From Trichoplax adhaerens (taxonomy: Eukaryota; Placozoa; Uniplacotomia; Trichoplacea; Trichoplacidae): a DNA stretch of 64,000 nt. Made by a program: the position numbers and the translations under genes. How positions within the stretch are numbered: the first letter of the stretch is position 1; every line of letters begins with the position of its first letter. Shown here one piece after another: positions 36,999 to 49,579 of the stretch. The stretch lies in contig NW_002060945.1 of assembly GCF_000150275.1 (NCBI RefSeq), positions 3,557,172 through 3,621,171 on the forward strand, read 5' to 3'. Below the pieces are notes generated by a model that worked only from the letters and a program-made list of their open reading frames with translations, ran no database searches and was not told the DNA's origin.

Positions 36999-37065
36999 CC
37001 TTCACGCTGATGACTTCACCCGACACGAAAATAGCGCTGCAGCAAGTACCGCTGTATTATTTCTT
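36999..37065 (-). promoter_or_regulatory. Possible 5'UTR exon of the twin-kinase gene
   Basis: On the minus strand a consensus donor (GTGAAG followed by GTAAGTC) lies at about 36999, after a locally G/C-richer stretch with GCGCTATTTTCGTGTCGG. The twin-kinase ATG at 32552 is directly preceded by an acceptor, so this donor would fit a 4.4-kb first intron. No other evidence links them. Confidence 0.3.
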
Positions 37066-40000
37066 CTCCTAGGGTTGATTACAGTACTGTACTGTACAAT
37101 ATTTGCAGTTCAGTAGTCAAAGTTTTGCATCGGCACCGTTTATTGGTGTTTGCCTGCGTGCTTGCGTAGTTGCGTGGTCGCAACGAGGCTTCGAGTTTAC
37201 GTAATTACGATGTTTTAGGGTCTCTAGAGTACAGTATCTGCAGTATGGCATGTTATATGCACGTATTAACGTATAAGCCACACCCACTATTTATTTCGGA
37301 TGTGCACTACAGTGTACAGTGTACAGTATAACACATACAGTACAGTGTACAGTACATGATGTTCTTTCAGAGAAAAACGCATTTTGAATCAATAGAAAGC
37401 GCCGCTTTCTCTTGATTAACGAAGAAAAGAAAAGAAAAATAAGTGATTCGGTAAAGGACTACAGACTGTGGTCTACAGTACAGTACAGTACAGTGATGCT
37501 GTAGTAATGTACTGTACGTACAGTACATTCCGTTTTCACAAAAATCCTAGGTATTAAGCCGTCTAGTCTGTACTGTTCGGTGTACAGTACAGTGCTGTAT
37601 CGATTAGTGAATCACTCCTCCCAAAAGTAACAGTACACTGTACTGTACAGTTCTGTACTGTTTTCATGTTTTCACTGTACTGTACAGTACAGTACGTATG
37701 AAACAAATCTTTGTCCAAACTACTGTTCTAAATTATGGTACAAATTATAAGATAATATTTGAATTAATTTAAATAACGCTATAACACTCGATCCCTTGAT
37801 TCTCATCAACTCATGCTATTGATTACGACTACCAGTTGAGATTTGAAGACTCAGGACAATATTAACATAGTAAATTAATTAATTATAGCTGGAATTTAAT
37901 GGACAGTGACGGATAAATGACTGGATAGCAATCCAGTGGGATTACTACCGTATAGTATAGTACAGTGTGGCAGCACAGTGTTTACAGTCCAGTAAACAGT
38001 GTCTACTATAATATACTGTACTGTATATATACAGTATAGTACAGCACACTGGATCAGGTTCCGGTAAATTCTGCAACTAATGTTAAACTGTATGAGTTAG
38101 TATAGAAATAATCAGAAATACTACACTGCTGTCTAGTAAAAAAGCCAATTTTTTAACTTTTTCCTGGAAGAATTATACTGCAAATAATTAATACTTTACA
38201 ATGTACATTAGCACCAAATTTTTTAATTTTTAGCTAAAATTTTAAATTCTGGAATTGGAAAGTGCCAAGGACTATTCTATTAGCCTAAAAGTCGCCGTTG
38301 TGCATGAGTACAGTATCGTGTTATCTGTGAATGTAATTACATTAATTGGCTATTATAATGTAATGTAGTTAACAAATTGTAATTTATACTGGGAAGAACA
38401 ATACTAAATTTAATTTATAGTAGTTGTTACACCAGTAACCTGGTATAATAATAGGGAGAAAAATCTCATTTATCGTATTCCCAGAACATAACTGTAAATA
38501 ACGCATATGGAACAGTATAAACAATAACACAAAAATAAACTTTGAAATTAACTTTATTGCTATGAGAGATTAAAGCAATTGAATCATAAGAATTTCTTTA
38601 AAAACAGCAGAGCTCAGCAGCGAACTCTCGTAACCATGCGTAGATGTGGACGTAGGCATACAACATTACAGTACTGTGACTGTCTCATCCTTGCAGTTTG
38701 AAACTTACAATAAAGAGATGTATCTGTATTTACGTGATTGGTATGTGCATTCCAAAGCGAAATTTCATGAAACTTTTTGCTACCATAACGTTGCCACTGA
38801 TTATCATCACAATCATTTCAAAATATGACATAAGCATCAACTCTAGTATCAGATTTTATAGCGTAATCGTAAAAGTATGCAAATAAATATCCTGTATTGT
38901 AATTCGTAAAAATGTAGTTACGAGACTAAAAAGCAATTTTTTACACTGTTCATAAATCTAAACTAAATTCTCATTGTTGAATACCAATTGTAAGGTTAGT
39001 CGAGTAATCCTAAATATGACGATTCAATTAACCGAATAAGCTGGCATAAAGCTTCTGAGTTTGAGAATATTAGTCCTGAAAGAAAAATACAGACACAGTT
39101 GTTGAGATTAGCCAACAAATTCTATTAATGCATATCTAATAGATTTAGAATAATTCATCCGCAACTTTAAGTACTAGCAACGGTCTATGAAACTGTGATA
39201 CACTACGTTGTAGTACATTACAGTAGGTGGAACATCGTATGAATAGACTACAATCGCGTCATTTTAATATTCCGAAATTTATCACCCTTACATTCTCATC
39301 ATAGCGATCATAAATACATACTCTGCTTCGTAAAATAAGATAGCAATAGTGCTACACCCTGTATATACAGTATTATCCGAATCTGCTCGGTCCACTAACA
39401 ACTATAGCAGGGTTACTAAGAGTCGTTGGTTTGGTAAATTATCACTTGGTTATTAAACACAAAATCAGATCGTTTAGCGGTGATAGCTTAAAGTGGCACG
39501 CAAGTGCTAAATAATTAAATACGATTATGGGAAAGACGTTACAGGGTTGTATGTTATATAAATTCTGATGTGTAATATACTATCAAAAGATACTACTGTA
39601 GAAAATTTCAATATAGATTCTAAGCTGTTAATCCATTCACTACAACAAGCAACATCTTGCTACGACTTATAAAAATTTACTGTTCTGATAAAGTCATGAA
39701 AATTCGTATTGACGTATGTTTCAAATTCTGTTCTTGATTCTGTCTCTATAAAGTTATTACTGCATTGCAAGCAATCACCTATAATTTACCTTTTAACTCA
39801 TTTATGATCTAAAAATCGAAGCTAATGGTTTAAGAACAATAACTATATACTTAAGACCAATGATAAGGTAACTATATACATTAATGTGTTAATAGTAAGC
39901 AAATGTGAGAGCATATTAGTAAGGATAGCGCATTTAAGGTACCGTACGTTGTAGCGCTGAAAACTAGTAACAATTTGTAATGATTTAATAAAAATAGAAG

Positions 40001-40079
40001 AAATACAATCCCTTATAAAGCCAATACAAACGGGTATCTTTACGTAATTTGTATGGAACTTACATTTTTTCAAGGTAAA

Positions 40080-40197
40080 TTACAAACGACCAGAACTTGT
40101 ACTACCGGCTCTATAAGCCGCTCTAGAGTTTTCGTACTTCTGCCATATCGAAATTAAGAGTGTAAAGCCATACATACCAGCAGCAATGTAGCAATTT
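40080..40197 (-). CDS. Possible terminal exon of a small membrane protein
   Basis: Partial. A pyrimidine-rich acceptor (GCTTTTTCAG) is followed by an open frame of about 39 codons, entered in phase 2, ending in TAA. It reads NCYIAAGMYGFTLLISIWQ, which could span a membrane, then a charged/Ser-rich end (KYENSRAAYRAGSTSSGRL). The pattern of hydrophobic segment plus polar tail looks protein-like, but I could not find a convincing upstream exon with start codon between here and 43.2 kb. Family unknown. Confidence 0.33.
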
Positions 40198-42419
40198 CTG
40201 AAAAAGCAAGAAATCTTGATTAGTAAACATAATTAGCTATGGCAACTATAATCTCTTGCTATCGCAATGGTATTTTATGCAACGCATTGATGAACATTTT
40301 AGATTTTTAATGGTTATTAAGTGCATAAATAAAAAAATTGGCCAAATCATTCATATGGTCATTACATTACTCGGTCGAACATAATACGAAGTTCGCATAC
40401 ACTTTAATTTGCAAAATATAAGGCATTGATGATACTATAATCTGCAGCTGGTGTGGCATGATGAACAGAGATCCAGCATTCATTGATCATGGTGCTATAA
40501 TTTACCGCGTAGTATGAATACAAAGTCAACGCATCCGTTGATGTGCGTATTAAATTTAAACTCTACCGTATAGTACTGGTATCAGTCGCATCACATACAT
40601 ACTGCAGTCCAGGCAAATTGTGCAACCATATGTCGCAAATAAATTACCATCTTTCCGATCAGCGATACTACCAGTGCGAGGTATTTGCACTAAACAACTA
40701 TTTCATAGTACTGATTTACTTATTTTAAATGCAAAGTCTTTCTTTCGACATTAGATTATATAATCTCGTAGTTGTTTCTCGTGATACTGTGTAAAGTACG
40801 GTACAATTTGAGTTATTGTACAGTAGTTATCGGAAGTAATATCTCGTAATGCAGCGAATATTATACATGATGCTAAATACTGGTACACCCACACGGAATT
40901 ATTAGTACGTATAGTACTTTAATATTAGCGGTGAAGTGTGTGCTGCATATTCAATTTTTTAGAATGTCTGCTACATTTTATACAGGCTACTTTCGACTTC
41001 TTCGCGCTACGACTATGTAATCATATATAAATATCCGCTAAAATATCATAGATTGGTATGATGTACAGTATACCAAACCTTAAGAAAGACATTTTACTGC
41101 GTTATACCCCGTATACAGCCAGGAAGGATTAACTGTACCATATAAAGACAATCAAGTATTCTCTAGAGCATATGCACTGCGAATACAAGCGAAATTCGGG
41201 CCAAGCTATAATTATATTGCTGTATACAGATATTATTTTTCCATTTAAAGATGATCAATACCCCTTTACTATAGTTATAGAGATAAAGGCATAACAGAGG
41301 ACTATTTTACAGCAGATGCTATCGCATGGATAGTCTGGCGTGCTTTAGTTAATAAATGATATCATTTATGGGAGATATTCAGGCCAATTTTAGAATACGT
41401 ATACGTACTTGTGTTGAGGTGAAGGACGTTCTACGCTATTACAGTCATTTGAACAACTAATTCGACTAATCTTCGGATAACTCTGCGAACTGTTAAGAGA
41501 TGATTCGACGTGTGGAAGGGTAGTGTTTAGTAACTAATTGAAACGCTTCAATTGATCCGGCGACAGAGTTGGTATCGCCTAAGTGTTCATTTCTTTTAAA
41601 CTTTTTACTGAATAAATCGTCAACGTGTAGCAGGTATCAGTACTGTATCCCTATCCCATAGGTAATTGTTCGTTATGCTATGATCAAGCATCATGATATA
41701 AAAAAAGTAATAATTAGCTAATCGAAAATATTAAGACCGTCAATCGCACCATCATTAACGATCACTTTTAACGTGTTTGTCTCACATTTAGCTTCTTATT
41801 CTACTGTAGGATCGATGGTTAAATTTCGATGACAAGAAGTAATCCGTACGGTATTGCATTACAGTTACTCTACTGACATCAATTACGTAGTGACTATCAT
41901 AAAAGCTATCATAGACCAACATTCTGTTTGGATGCCTTTTATATTGTTTAACTTACGTCGCAGTTTGATCCCATCCATCCTCATCGACATCTTCAGATAC
42001 AGTGACGGCACGAGTTTGGAAAAAAATACCGAGAATAATCTAATAATGGGATATAAAAATGGTGAGGAAAGCATCTGGAAAAAAAGTTCAACCATGAAAT
42101 TGGGCTGACATATGATAGGAACATTCAACATGAATATTGTACGCCTGTTGTAGAAATCGTACCAGCATTACAATCCCCCAAATGCTTAGAACAAAGCAGC
42201 AGTTGGAGCATTTAGGCCCACAGAATCGATATACCATGATTGGAATATTGTTTTGAAGCAGCGATGGATCGGAAATTCAAGAGTACTAGAATATGTCGTT
42301 GATTACGGCGTACTCGATCGTCCAAGCCGTTGAACGTCAACAGCAAGATCAAGATGGAATGAAATGATACTCATCGCCGCGACGATTGAGCATATTTTAG
42401 TACAGTATTGGTACGTACA

Positions 42420-42620
42420 TTACGGTCGACAGTCCAGTACTGTACTGTACTGGCCACAGTATGTCACATGCCCAGTGATGTAATACTGCAGTATACTGTA
42501 CGTTATGTATTGTCCACTGTCAGTACAGTACAGTACAGTATACTGTAGGGGGTACTGTGATTCTTCTTTGACTCTTGTACAGTGTACAGTGTACGCTGTA
42601 CAGTATACCGTACTGTACTG
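42420..42620. repeat. ACAGT/ACTGT palindrome cluster upstream of NPEPPS
   Basis: Repeated GTACTGTACTG, CAGTACAGTACAG and TGTACAGTGTACAG words in about 200 bp, on alternating strands, roughly 700 bp before the aminopeptidase start codon. Confidence 0.8.
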
Positions 42621-43284
42621 TACGGTGTGAGCCAGTTCTCTTTAGAGTGCTATTAGGCAAAATAAATTGTAGTAAAGCTGCAAAATTTGCCTAAACTTCT
42701 ATACCTACAGATAGATGAAGGAACTATTCAGCTTTATATTCGTATAATTCTTATTACATTTTGATTCACACTCGTGATTTTAGGATACCTTAAAGTACTC
42801 TGATTCGAACTGGTTCACACTGTACAGTACAGCAACCACTTTTCTTTTCTACCGACTGCAGTATTAGAGACCTTATCGCTACATCATGTGACAGTCACTA
42901 GTGCACGTTCGTGCGGTACGTCTTTCTACTGAAGTCATCCGCCATCACGGACGGACGACGATACGGCAACCAAAGCTCTCTGAATAGAGGGGTGTGTAGT
43001 GTAACGTGCGCTTGACCCTACTCTGCAACTTCAATTAGTAGAGCAGAAGTTGATGCTAGTGTAGTACTATGACTACTGTAGACTGGCTGGATGCGTTGCA
43101 GTACTGCATGGGGAAGTTTAAATCGATTTCAGTACAGTAGTACAGGACACCCAGCTGAAATCGGTATCGTTACACTGTTACAGTAATCTGTATGGTCGCT
43201 TGAAGGCCAATCTGAGGTGTCACATACGACACAACGCGTCTTTACTTTAGCCATTTTTGCTGAAAGGGAGAAGTCCTTATTTCT

Positions 43285-46200
43285 ATGCGATTCTTCCTGA
43301 AAAGAACCTTTACTACCTTGGCAGCGTTATCCTCAGGCGGTATGGCTAATATAAAGAAATTACCGTTCTCACGTTTACCCAAAGCTGTTATTCCTGTTCA
43401 TTATGCTTTGGAAATCAAACCAAATTTGAAGACATTCAAATTCAATGGACGAGTGGTTGTTGATACCAAGGTAAGACCAGTCCAGTAGAATGCCAAAAAT
43501 GCACAGTGAAAGGTCGAATTCAAACGCCACTATCGCTTATGGCTTGATACATTAACCAATTGTAAGACAAACTAGTATGACTGTTAGCAGTCTAGAGATA
43601 TGCAAATATCCTTGGATTTAGTGTGGGTACAAATTTTGGGGGTACTGTCAAAGATCAGCGTGTTCTTAACAAGAGTACTGCTCTTTTTTCTTAATCTTGG
43701 CCTTTTAGTTATGGCTTAGTAAAAGCTGACAGTACGTGTAGACGTCAGTGTGTTGTTTTAGAAATTCACGGCACTGAGATGATTTGACAATTTATACCAA
43801 CCATAAATACGTATACGGACTGTACTAGGGATTAATCCAAAACAGACACTTGTTATTTGGACAAGTATACGTGTCATAGATCTGCTCATGCCTCAGATCG
43901 AAAGTTGTATCGTAGTAGTGAATTAAGTTGTTTTTGAAGAAGTTACTGTAATTACCTGGTGAGGAGAATACTTGCAGTGACTTTGTCAGTCCGGTTAATA
44001 GCAGTGCAAGATATACGAAAGTTGTACAGTACTGTAGTTGTGAATTACGTTGTTTTTGAAGAAGTTACTGTAATTACCCGGTAACGAGACTATTTGCCTG
44101 CAGTGACTTTTACGGTTAACAGCAGTGCAAGATATACGAAAGTTGTACTGTAGTTGTGAATTACATTGTTTTTCAATAAGTTACTGTAAGTACCCGGTAA
44201 GGAGGCTATTTGCAGTGACTCTTACGGTTGACAGCAGTGTAAGATATACTCCATGCGTATCAGTGATAGCAACAACTAAGCTTTAGCTAAAATACGATCA
44301 GTAGCTACCTATCACTGTTGCAATTATAATCATTATATCTTTGTAGCATGAGACTTCTTTAGTGATCATAGTGGAACAATTACCAGTATTTATACGGTAC
44401 CCGTATTTTAGGACGAGGACAGAGTCCGTTTACATCCTTTATTACTCATCTATTTTTTAGACTATAATTACCAAAATGATACAATTTCATTACATTGGAT
44501 TAAAATCCACTTGAATGACTTACTGATAAACCTAATTACAGGTAAACGAAGAAACTGATGAAATTCTTATCAATTCTGCTGATATCGAAATTCTACGTGC
44601 TTCGTTCAACAGTGTAGAAAGTGAGTCCAAGCGTAACTTGTGTAAATGTTAATAATTGCTACGAGTTTAAAAAGTACGATACTTGGAGGTTGATTGCTAG
44701 GAAGCAATATAATGTTTTGCGCGTATACATGTATATATATATATATATATGTACACTAGAAAATAATTACCAGCATTAATTATAATAATTAATATTTCTA
44801 ATACATGTATTTATATATCTTGTAACCTACAGTTGCCAATGGAATAAGAGTGACTTCTATTTACTAACATGAGTTTCAATTACAATATTTTAAGGCTCTA
44901 ATATTACCTATCATGAGACTGATGAGACGGTATCGATTAAGTACCCGCAGAAACTTGCCAAGGGTGATGGAAAATTAATGATTGATTACGTTGGTATTTT
45001 GAATGACAAGATGAAAGGCTTTTACCGAAGTAAATTTACGGCGGTTGATGGATCTGAACGATATGTAGCCGTTACTCAATTCGAGGTAATTATACATTGT
45101 ATAAATTTGATCAGTATATTATAATTTGAAATTAATAAAATTGCTAAACTTAAACATGTACCCTATCTTTACAAGTCTACGGATGCAAGGCGAGCCCTGC
45201 CATGCTGGGATGAACCCGCAATTAAAGCGACTTTCGATGTGACGATGATTGTACCTAAGGACAAAGTGGCTCTTTCTAATATGGTAACTGCTTCGTTTAC
45301 TGATTGTCGACCCATATTATGTAGTACATTGAAATTGAGAAAAGCTATGCTGTATTTTGCTTACACGTAAATAATTCGAATTCAATCCTTAAATATTTTA
45401 TACGAAAACTATATTAGTAATACGATTCATTCTTAATTACAGAATGCAGAGATAGAAGAGCCTTTGCAGGAAGGTCGAACCACTCTAGAGTTAGATCGTG
45501 AAACGGAAAATATTTCTGATCTAAAAGTCATAAAATTCGCTAAGACGCCAATAATGTCGACATATCTCTTAGCTTTTGTTGTCGGTGACTTCGAATATGT
45601 TGAAGCTAGATCTGCCGATGGCGTATTAGTACGTGTTTACGCCCCAATTGGTAAAAAGGACCAAGGAAAATTTGCGTTAGATGTTGCTGTTAAAACTCTT
45701 CCTTTTTACAAAGATTATTTCAACATACCGTATCCACTACCCAAAATTGATCTTATTGCCATTGCCGATTTTGCCGCCGGAGCTATGGAAAATTGGGGTC
45801 TTGTTACTTATCGAGAAACAGCCCTACTGATTGATCCTGTAAACTCATCTTCTTCCAACAAACAATGGGTAGCAATTGTTGTCGGCCACGAACTGGCTCA
45901 TCAGTGGTTTGGCAACCTTGTAACTATGGAGTGGTGGACTCATTTATGGTTAAACGAAGGCTTTGCTTCATGGATTGAGTACCTATGCGTTGACCATTGC
46001 TTCCCTGAATGGGATATTTGGACTCAATTTCTTGTGATGGATTCGGCTAGAGCATTAGAATTGGATTCGTTAAATAACAGCCACCCAATTGAGGTGCCGG
46101 TTGGTCACCCCTCAGAAGTTGATGAGATCTTTGATGCAATCTCCTATCAGAAAGGATCATCGATTATTGCTATGCTGCATGATTTTCTAGGAGATGATGG

Positions 46201-47590
46201 CTTCCGTTCTGGTTTGAATCATTACTTAGAAAAATTTAAGTATTCTAACGCACAGACGGAAGACTTATGGGAATCACTCGAAGGTGCAACTCAAAAGCCC
46301 GTAAATAAAGTTATGAGTTCGTGGACCCGTCAAATGGGCTATCCTGTAGTATCAGTTTCCGCGAAGCATTCTGGTCAATCCGTAGAGCTTGAAATATCTC
46401 AATCTAAATTTTGTGCTGACGGCCAGCTTGACTCTAGCCACGAAAATTACGAGTGGTTGATACCTATGGTGATTGCGAATGGTTCTAATAATAAACAACC
46501 TGTTAAGATCATTCTTGATGAAAAGTCAAAATCTGTCACATTACAAGATGTTAAACAGGACGATTGGGTAAAAATCAATTTTGGACAATTTGGATTTTAT
46601 CGTGTCCGCTATACTTCCGACATGTTACTCAAACTTGTTCCAGCGGTAGCTAATAAGGTGTTAAGTCCACGAGATCGTCTAGGCCTGCAGAATGATACTT
46701 TTGCTCTAACTAAAGCTGGACTCTTAAATACTACTGATTATCTTGATTTACTGCAAGCTTTTTCTAAAGAAGATAATTATACCGTTTGGAGTGATATCAT
46801 CGGAAACTTTGGTTCAATTATAAGTTTGATGGAGTACGCAAATCTCACGGATGGCTTTAAAGCTGTAGGTATTGAATTACTGACAGACATAGTCAAGACA
46901 TTAGGATGGGAAATGAAGGCTAATGAAAAGCACACAGATGGCTTACTGCGCAGCCTAGCAGTATTACACTTAGGTAGATTTGGTCATACTGAGACCATGG
47001 CAGAAGCAAAATCAAAATTCGCAGCACATTTGGACGGTACTAAAGCTATAGACCCAGATTTGCGAAGTGCTATCTACAAAGTCGTACTTTCTGAAGGAGA
47101 CGAAACAACCTTCAATGCTTTACTTAAGCTTATTGATACAACGGATTTGCAAGAAGAAAAGATGCGTGTTATGGTTTCGCTAGGGGCAGCAAATGGAGAA
47201 CATTTGCTAACTCGAGCTTTAGAATTTGCTATGTCTGACAAAGTAAGATCTCAGGACAAGGTTTTCATCATCGAAAGTATTGCCAGAAGTGGTAAAATTG
47301 GTAGACAGCTCACATGGAATTTTATGAAGCAAAATTGGGATAAATTGAACAGCATTTACCAAGGAGGCTTTTTGCTGTCAAGGCTAATCAAAGGCTGTTT
47401 AAGCGGTTTTGCCGGGGAAGAATTTTCAGCGGATATAAGGGAATTTTTCAGCACGAAGAGTGTTCCTGCAGCGGAACGTACGATTGAACAAGTGATTGAA
47501 AGTATTGAATTAAATACAAAGTGGCTATCGCGCGATGTTTCATCTGTCACTTCGTGGATGCAAAATAAGAACTACATTCCTTCGAAATAA
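43285..47590 (+). CDS. NPEPPS: Puromycin-sensitive aminopeptidase (M1 family)
   Basis: Five exons: 43285-43470, 44542-44620, 44895-45085, 45176-45283, 45443-47590; 2712 nt, 903 residues (human PSA 919). It is a zinc aminopeptidase that removes N-terminal residues from peptides, mainly in the cytosol. Seen: substrate-anchoring GAMEN (residues 301-305), zinc site HELAHQW with His337, Glu338 and His341, third ligand Glu360 in WLNEGFAS, and the transition-state Tyr423 in SYQKGSS. The ERAP1-like C-terminal helical region is complete, with WSDIIGNFGSI and YQGGFLLSRLIK. The 62-residue first exon has an N-terminal extension before a second Met at residue 20 (MANIKKLPFSRLP), mirroring the two possible starts in human PSA; the basic, hydroxyl-rich extension could be a targeting sequence. 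The last exon (2148 nt) carries nearly 80 percent of the protein, unusual in this intron-rich setting. Confidence 0.98.
43902..44250. repeat. Three tandem copies of a 116-121 bp unit in NPEPPS intron 1
   Basis: AAAGTTGTA...TGTGAATTA starts recur at about 43902, 44018 and 44139, each followed by TTGTTTTT, AAGTTACTGTAA, TACCCGGTAA-like words and GCAGTG.AAGATATAC. The copies are about 85-90 percent alike by eye. Confidence 0.85.
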
Positions 47591-48892
47591 GACTATCTTG
47601 TAACAGGAAATGTTATTCAGATGAGCATTGATAGATTTAATTTCGCCTTAGTAGGCCTTTTTACTAGTTTTGACCTGAAAACATTCAGTACCCTATTGTG
47701 TTTATCTATTCACGTAATAATAGACTCCTTCTATTGTGCCAACTATATTAAATATATGAAATTTATATAACGCATTGGTGTCTTAATTCATGGAAGCTCG
47801 CTCGTAATGGTGGATGTGAAAATTTGAGGAAAAGGAAATTGCTTAATAAATTATCCTTTTGATACTTAATGTTATATGCAAGTACTCATTCTAGTATGAC
47901 GATTATATACGTAAGCTAAGAAATAATTTAAATTTGAAACTTTCGCCCCTGTGAAGTTCACAATGAATGAAATCAATTTTGAACCGTGGTACCTGAAGAT
48001 ACCAATTCACAATAACAGAGCAAATTATAGCTTTCCATATTCCCGGCGGGGGTTCTACTATATCGCTAGAAAAGTTTATTGGCCTTTTATTCTTACTAGT
48101 TCTTCAACTACAGTAGATCTGAAATTGTCTTTTATTGCTGTAGCACTTAATTCTTAAGTTAATGAAATTCCTTGCGATATAATATATATGAAATTAATAG
48201 TTACAGAATATTAAACAATGTAGCAATCTCTGTTAGCAAGATGTAATCTAGAAACAGTTAATTAACTACATTGACAATCTTCTATCGATTCTTACAATTT
48301 ATATTTGATCCCTGCATACAGTACAATACCGTAAATTTCGTGAAAACGAGTGGACTCAGTTACGGATATACAAGATATAGCGCTATGACAAGCTTACATA
48401 GCGATATATTTGCTTAGCAATGTATATCTTGTTTTGCATATTCAGTAAGTGTAGCTATCCACATACGTATTAGCATTCCTGTGGTAACAAGTTTCGCCAC
48501 GTTATGAGCAAAACGAGAAACTATCCTTACGATAGTGGCGATGTCACTGATCGTTGCTTGTTGAATTTTTAAGACGTATCAAACAAATTATACAATATTT
48601 ACTATATAAATTTATATTTCAGTTCATTTATTCTACAGTAACAGAGCAATGCACCCTATTTAGGTAGAAATACAGTAGTAATAGCTAAAAATATAAATAT
48701 ATCTCAGTTAATTTTACTTTCATCACTATCTTAAAAATTTAGAGCAATTCCAAGGTTGCATTTGCATTTCTAATGTCCATCAGTGAGTAATTCCTTAGCT
48801 AGATTCAAATCTAACCAGAATAATAGTAAAAATTTATAGATAGAGCTATTCGGCGGGTAATATTTCTGATGATTGAAATAAAGTGCTGGGCT
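47591..48892. other. Intergenic region between convergent genes
   Basis: Contains ATTAAA near 47749 and AATAAA near 47844, either of which could serve the aminopeptidase transcript. Should also contain the 3' end of the small minus-strand gene starting at 49579. No further coding exon seen. Confidence 0.5.
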
Positions 48893-49579
48893 TCAATCAT
48901 TCTGTGATCGTTTCTTGCGGCCTAATTCCTTGTGTTTCATTCTTCTCTCGTTCAAATACTCCATGCGCTTTCTGTCCAGGTGTCTTTTAGTTAGAATAAA
49001 CGCTGTTACCCCACTGGTCATAGCAAAAGCCCTAGAAAAGATTTTAATTTTTTTTAAAATGAAATACGTATATTTATATAGAATGTGTCTATCTACAACA
49101 CCTGTTCAAAAAATGCAACTAAATATCAAGAATCTGTTACGTGGAAGTTCTTACGCTCTTACATGCAATTATAAATATTAATAATCTGTTAAGTAGAAGT
49201 TCTTACGCTCTTACATGTAATTTTAGTTGTATTTTATTACACAATTACATTATATACTACAGAAATACAGTATAATGTAGGTGCAGTTATTTGGGACTGT
49301 GCGTTCGATAATTAATTAATATGGGTTTTAAAAGTTATGCAAACACATATCATGAAACTATGAATATTATTTTTATACTGTAATCACAATATCTCAGTTT
49401 TCGTACGTAAATGGTATCCCTAAATGAATGAGTCTTGCTAAGTGTGATTGTAGACTTCAAACTATTATAGAATCGACATTTACCGACATGATTATAAATG
49501 GTAGTACTTACCATCCAATCATTACTGTTTTCATGCTAACCTTTAGTCCATCCAGGCGTCGATATAAATACGATATCAT
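48893..49579 (-). CDS. Small single-pass membrane protein, two exons, 68 residues
   Basis: Exon 1 49512-49579 (68 nt) and exon 2 48893-49031 (139 nt), joined through a GTAAGT donor and a CTTTTCTAG acceptor; 207 nt in frame, with the Trp codon split across the junction. The protein starts MISYLYRRLDGLKVSMK, has one hydrophobic stretch (TVMIGWAFAMTSGVTAFIL, about residues 18-36) and ends in a strongly basic tail of Lys/Arg/Glu (KRHLDRKRMEYLNERR, then KHKELGRKKRS). Size and layout resemble small inner-mitochondrial or ER membrane proteins, but I do not recognise the family. Codon pattern, splice signals and matching frame support a real gene. It lies between the 3' end of NPEPPS and, divergently, the start of AAMP. 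Confidence 0.75.

Larger units (their letters stand above)
34330..38060. repeat. Clusters of strand-switching ACAGT/ACTGT palindromes
   Basis: Short runs of the pentamer ACAGT join head-to-head with runs of its complement ACTGT, giving perfect palindromes around GTAC. A 24-bp example with 12-base arms AATGTACTGTAC lies at 37506-37529. Dense patches: 34350-34400, 34625-34675, 35035-35110, 36780-36810, 37080-37095, 37310-37350, 37470-37530, 37570-37700 and 37965-38045. Confidence 0.85.
32553..43284. other. 10.7-kb gene-poor interval between divergent genes
   Basis: Lies between the 5' ends of the twin-kinase gene (-) and the aminopeptidase gene (+), so both promoters are probably inside. Most open frames here are short, lack splice partners and run through CAGTAC/GTACTG repeat clusters. 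Features seen: a CT run near 33670, a C-rich tract near 34505-34545, many palindromes from 34.3 to 38.1 kb and at 42.4-42.6 kb, one possible 5'UTR exon near 37.0 kb and one possible coding exon at 40080-40197. Confidence 0.6.

Noticed and set aside
41854-42131. Overlapping open frames of 82-84 codons on both strands
   Set aside because: Mirror frames on opposite strands with no splice partners, domains or homology pattern; best explained by local composition.
14000-43000. Autonomous transposons or endogenous viral genes
   Set aside because: No reverse transcriptase, transposase, integrase or capsid-like frame was seen; only short repeats, palindromes and one small inverted repeat.
47951-48157. 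A 68-codon plus-strand frame downstream of NPEPPS
   Set aside because: No splice context, no recognisable domain, and it probably lies in the 3' flanks of the two converging genes.
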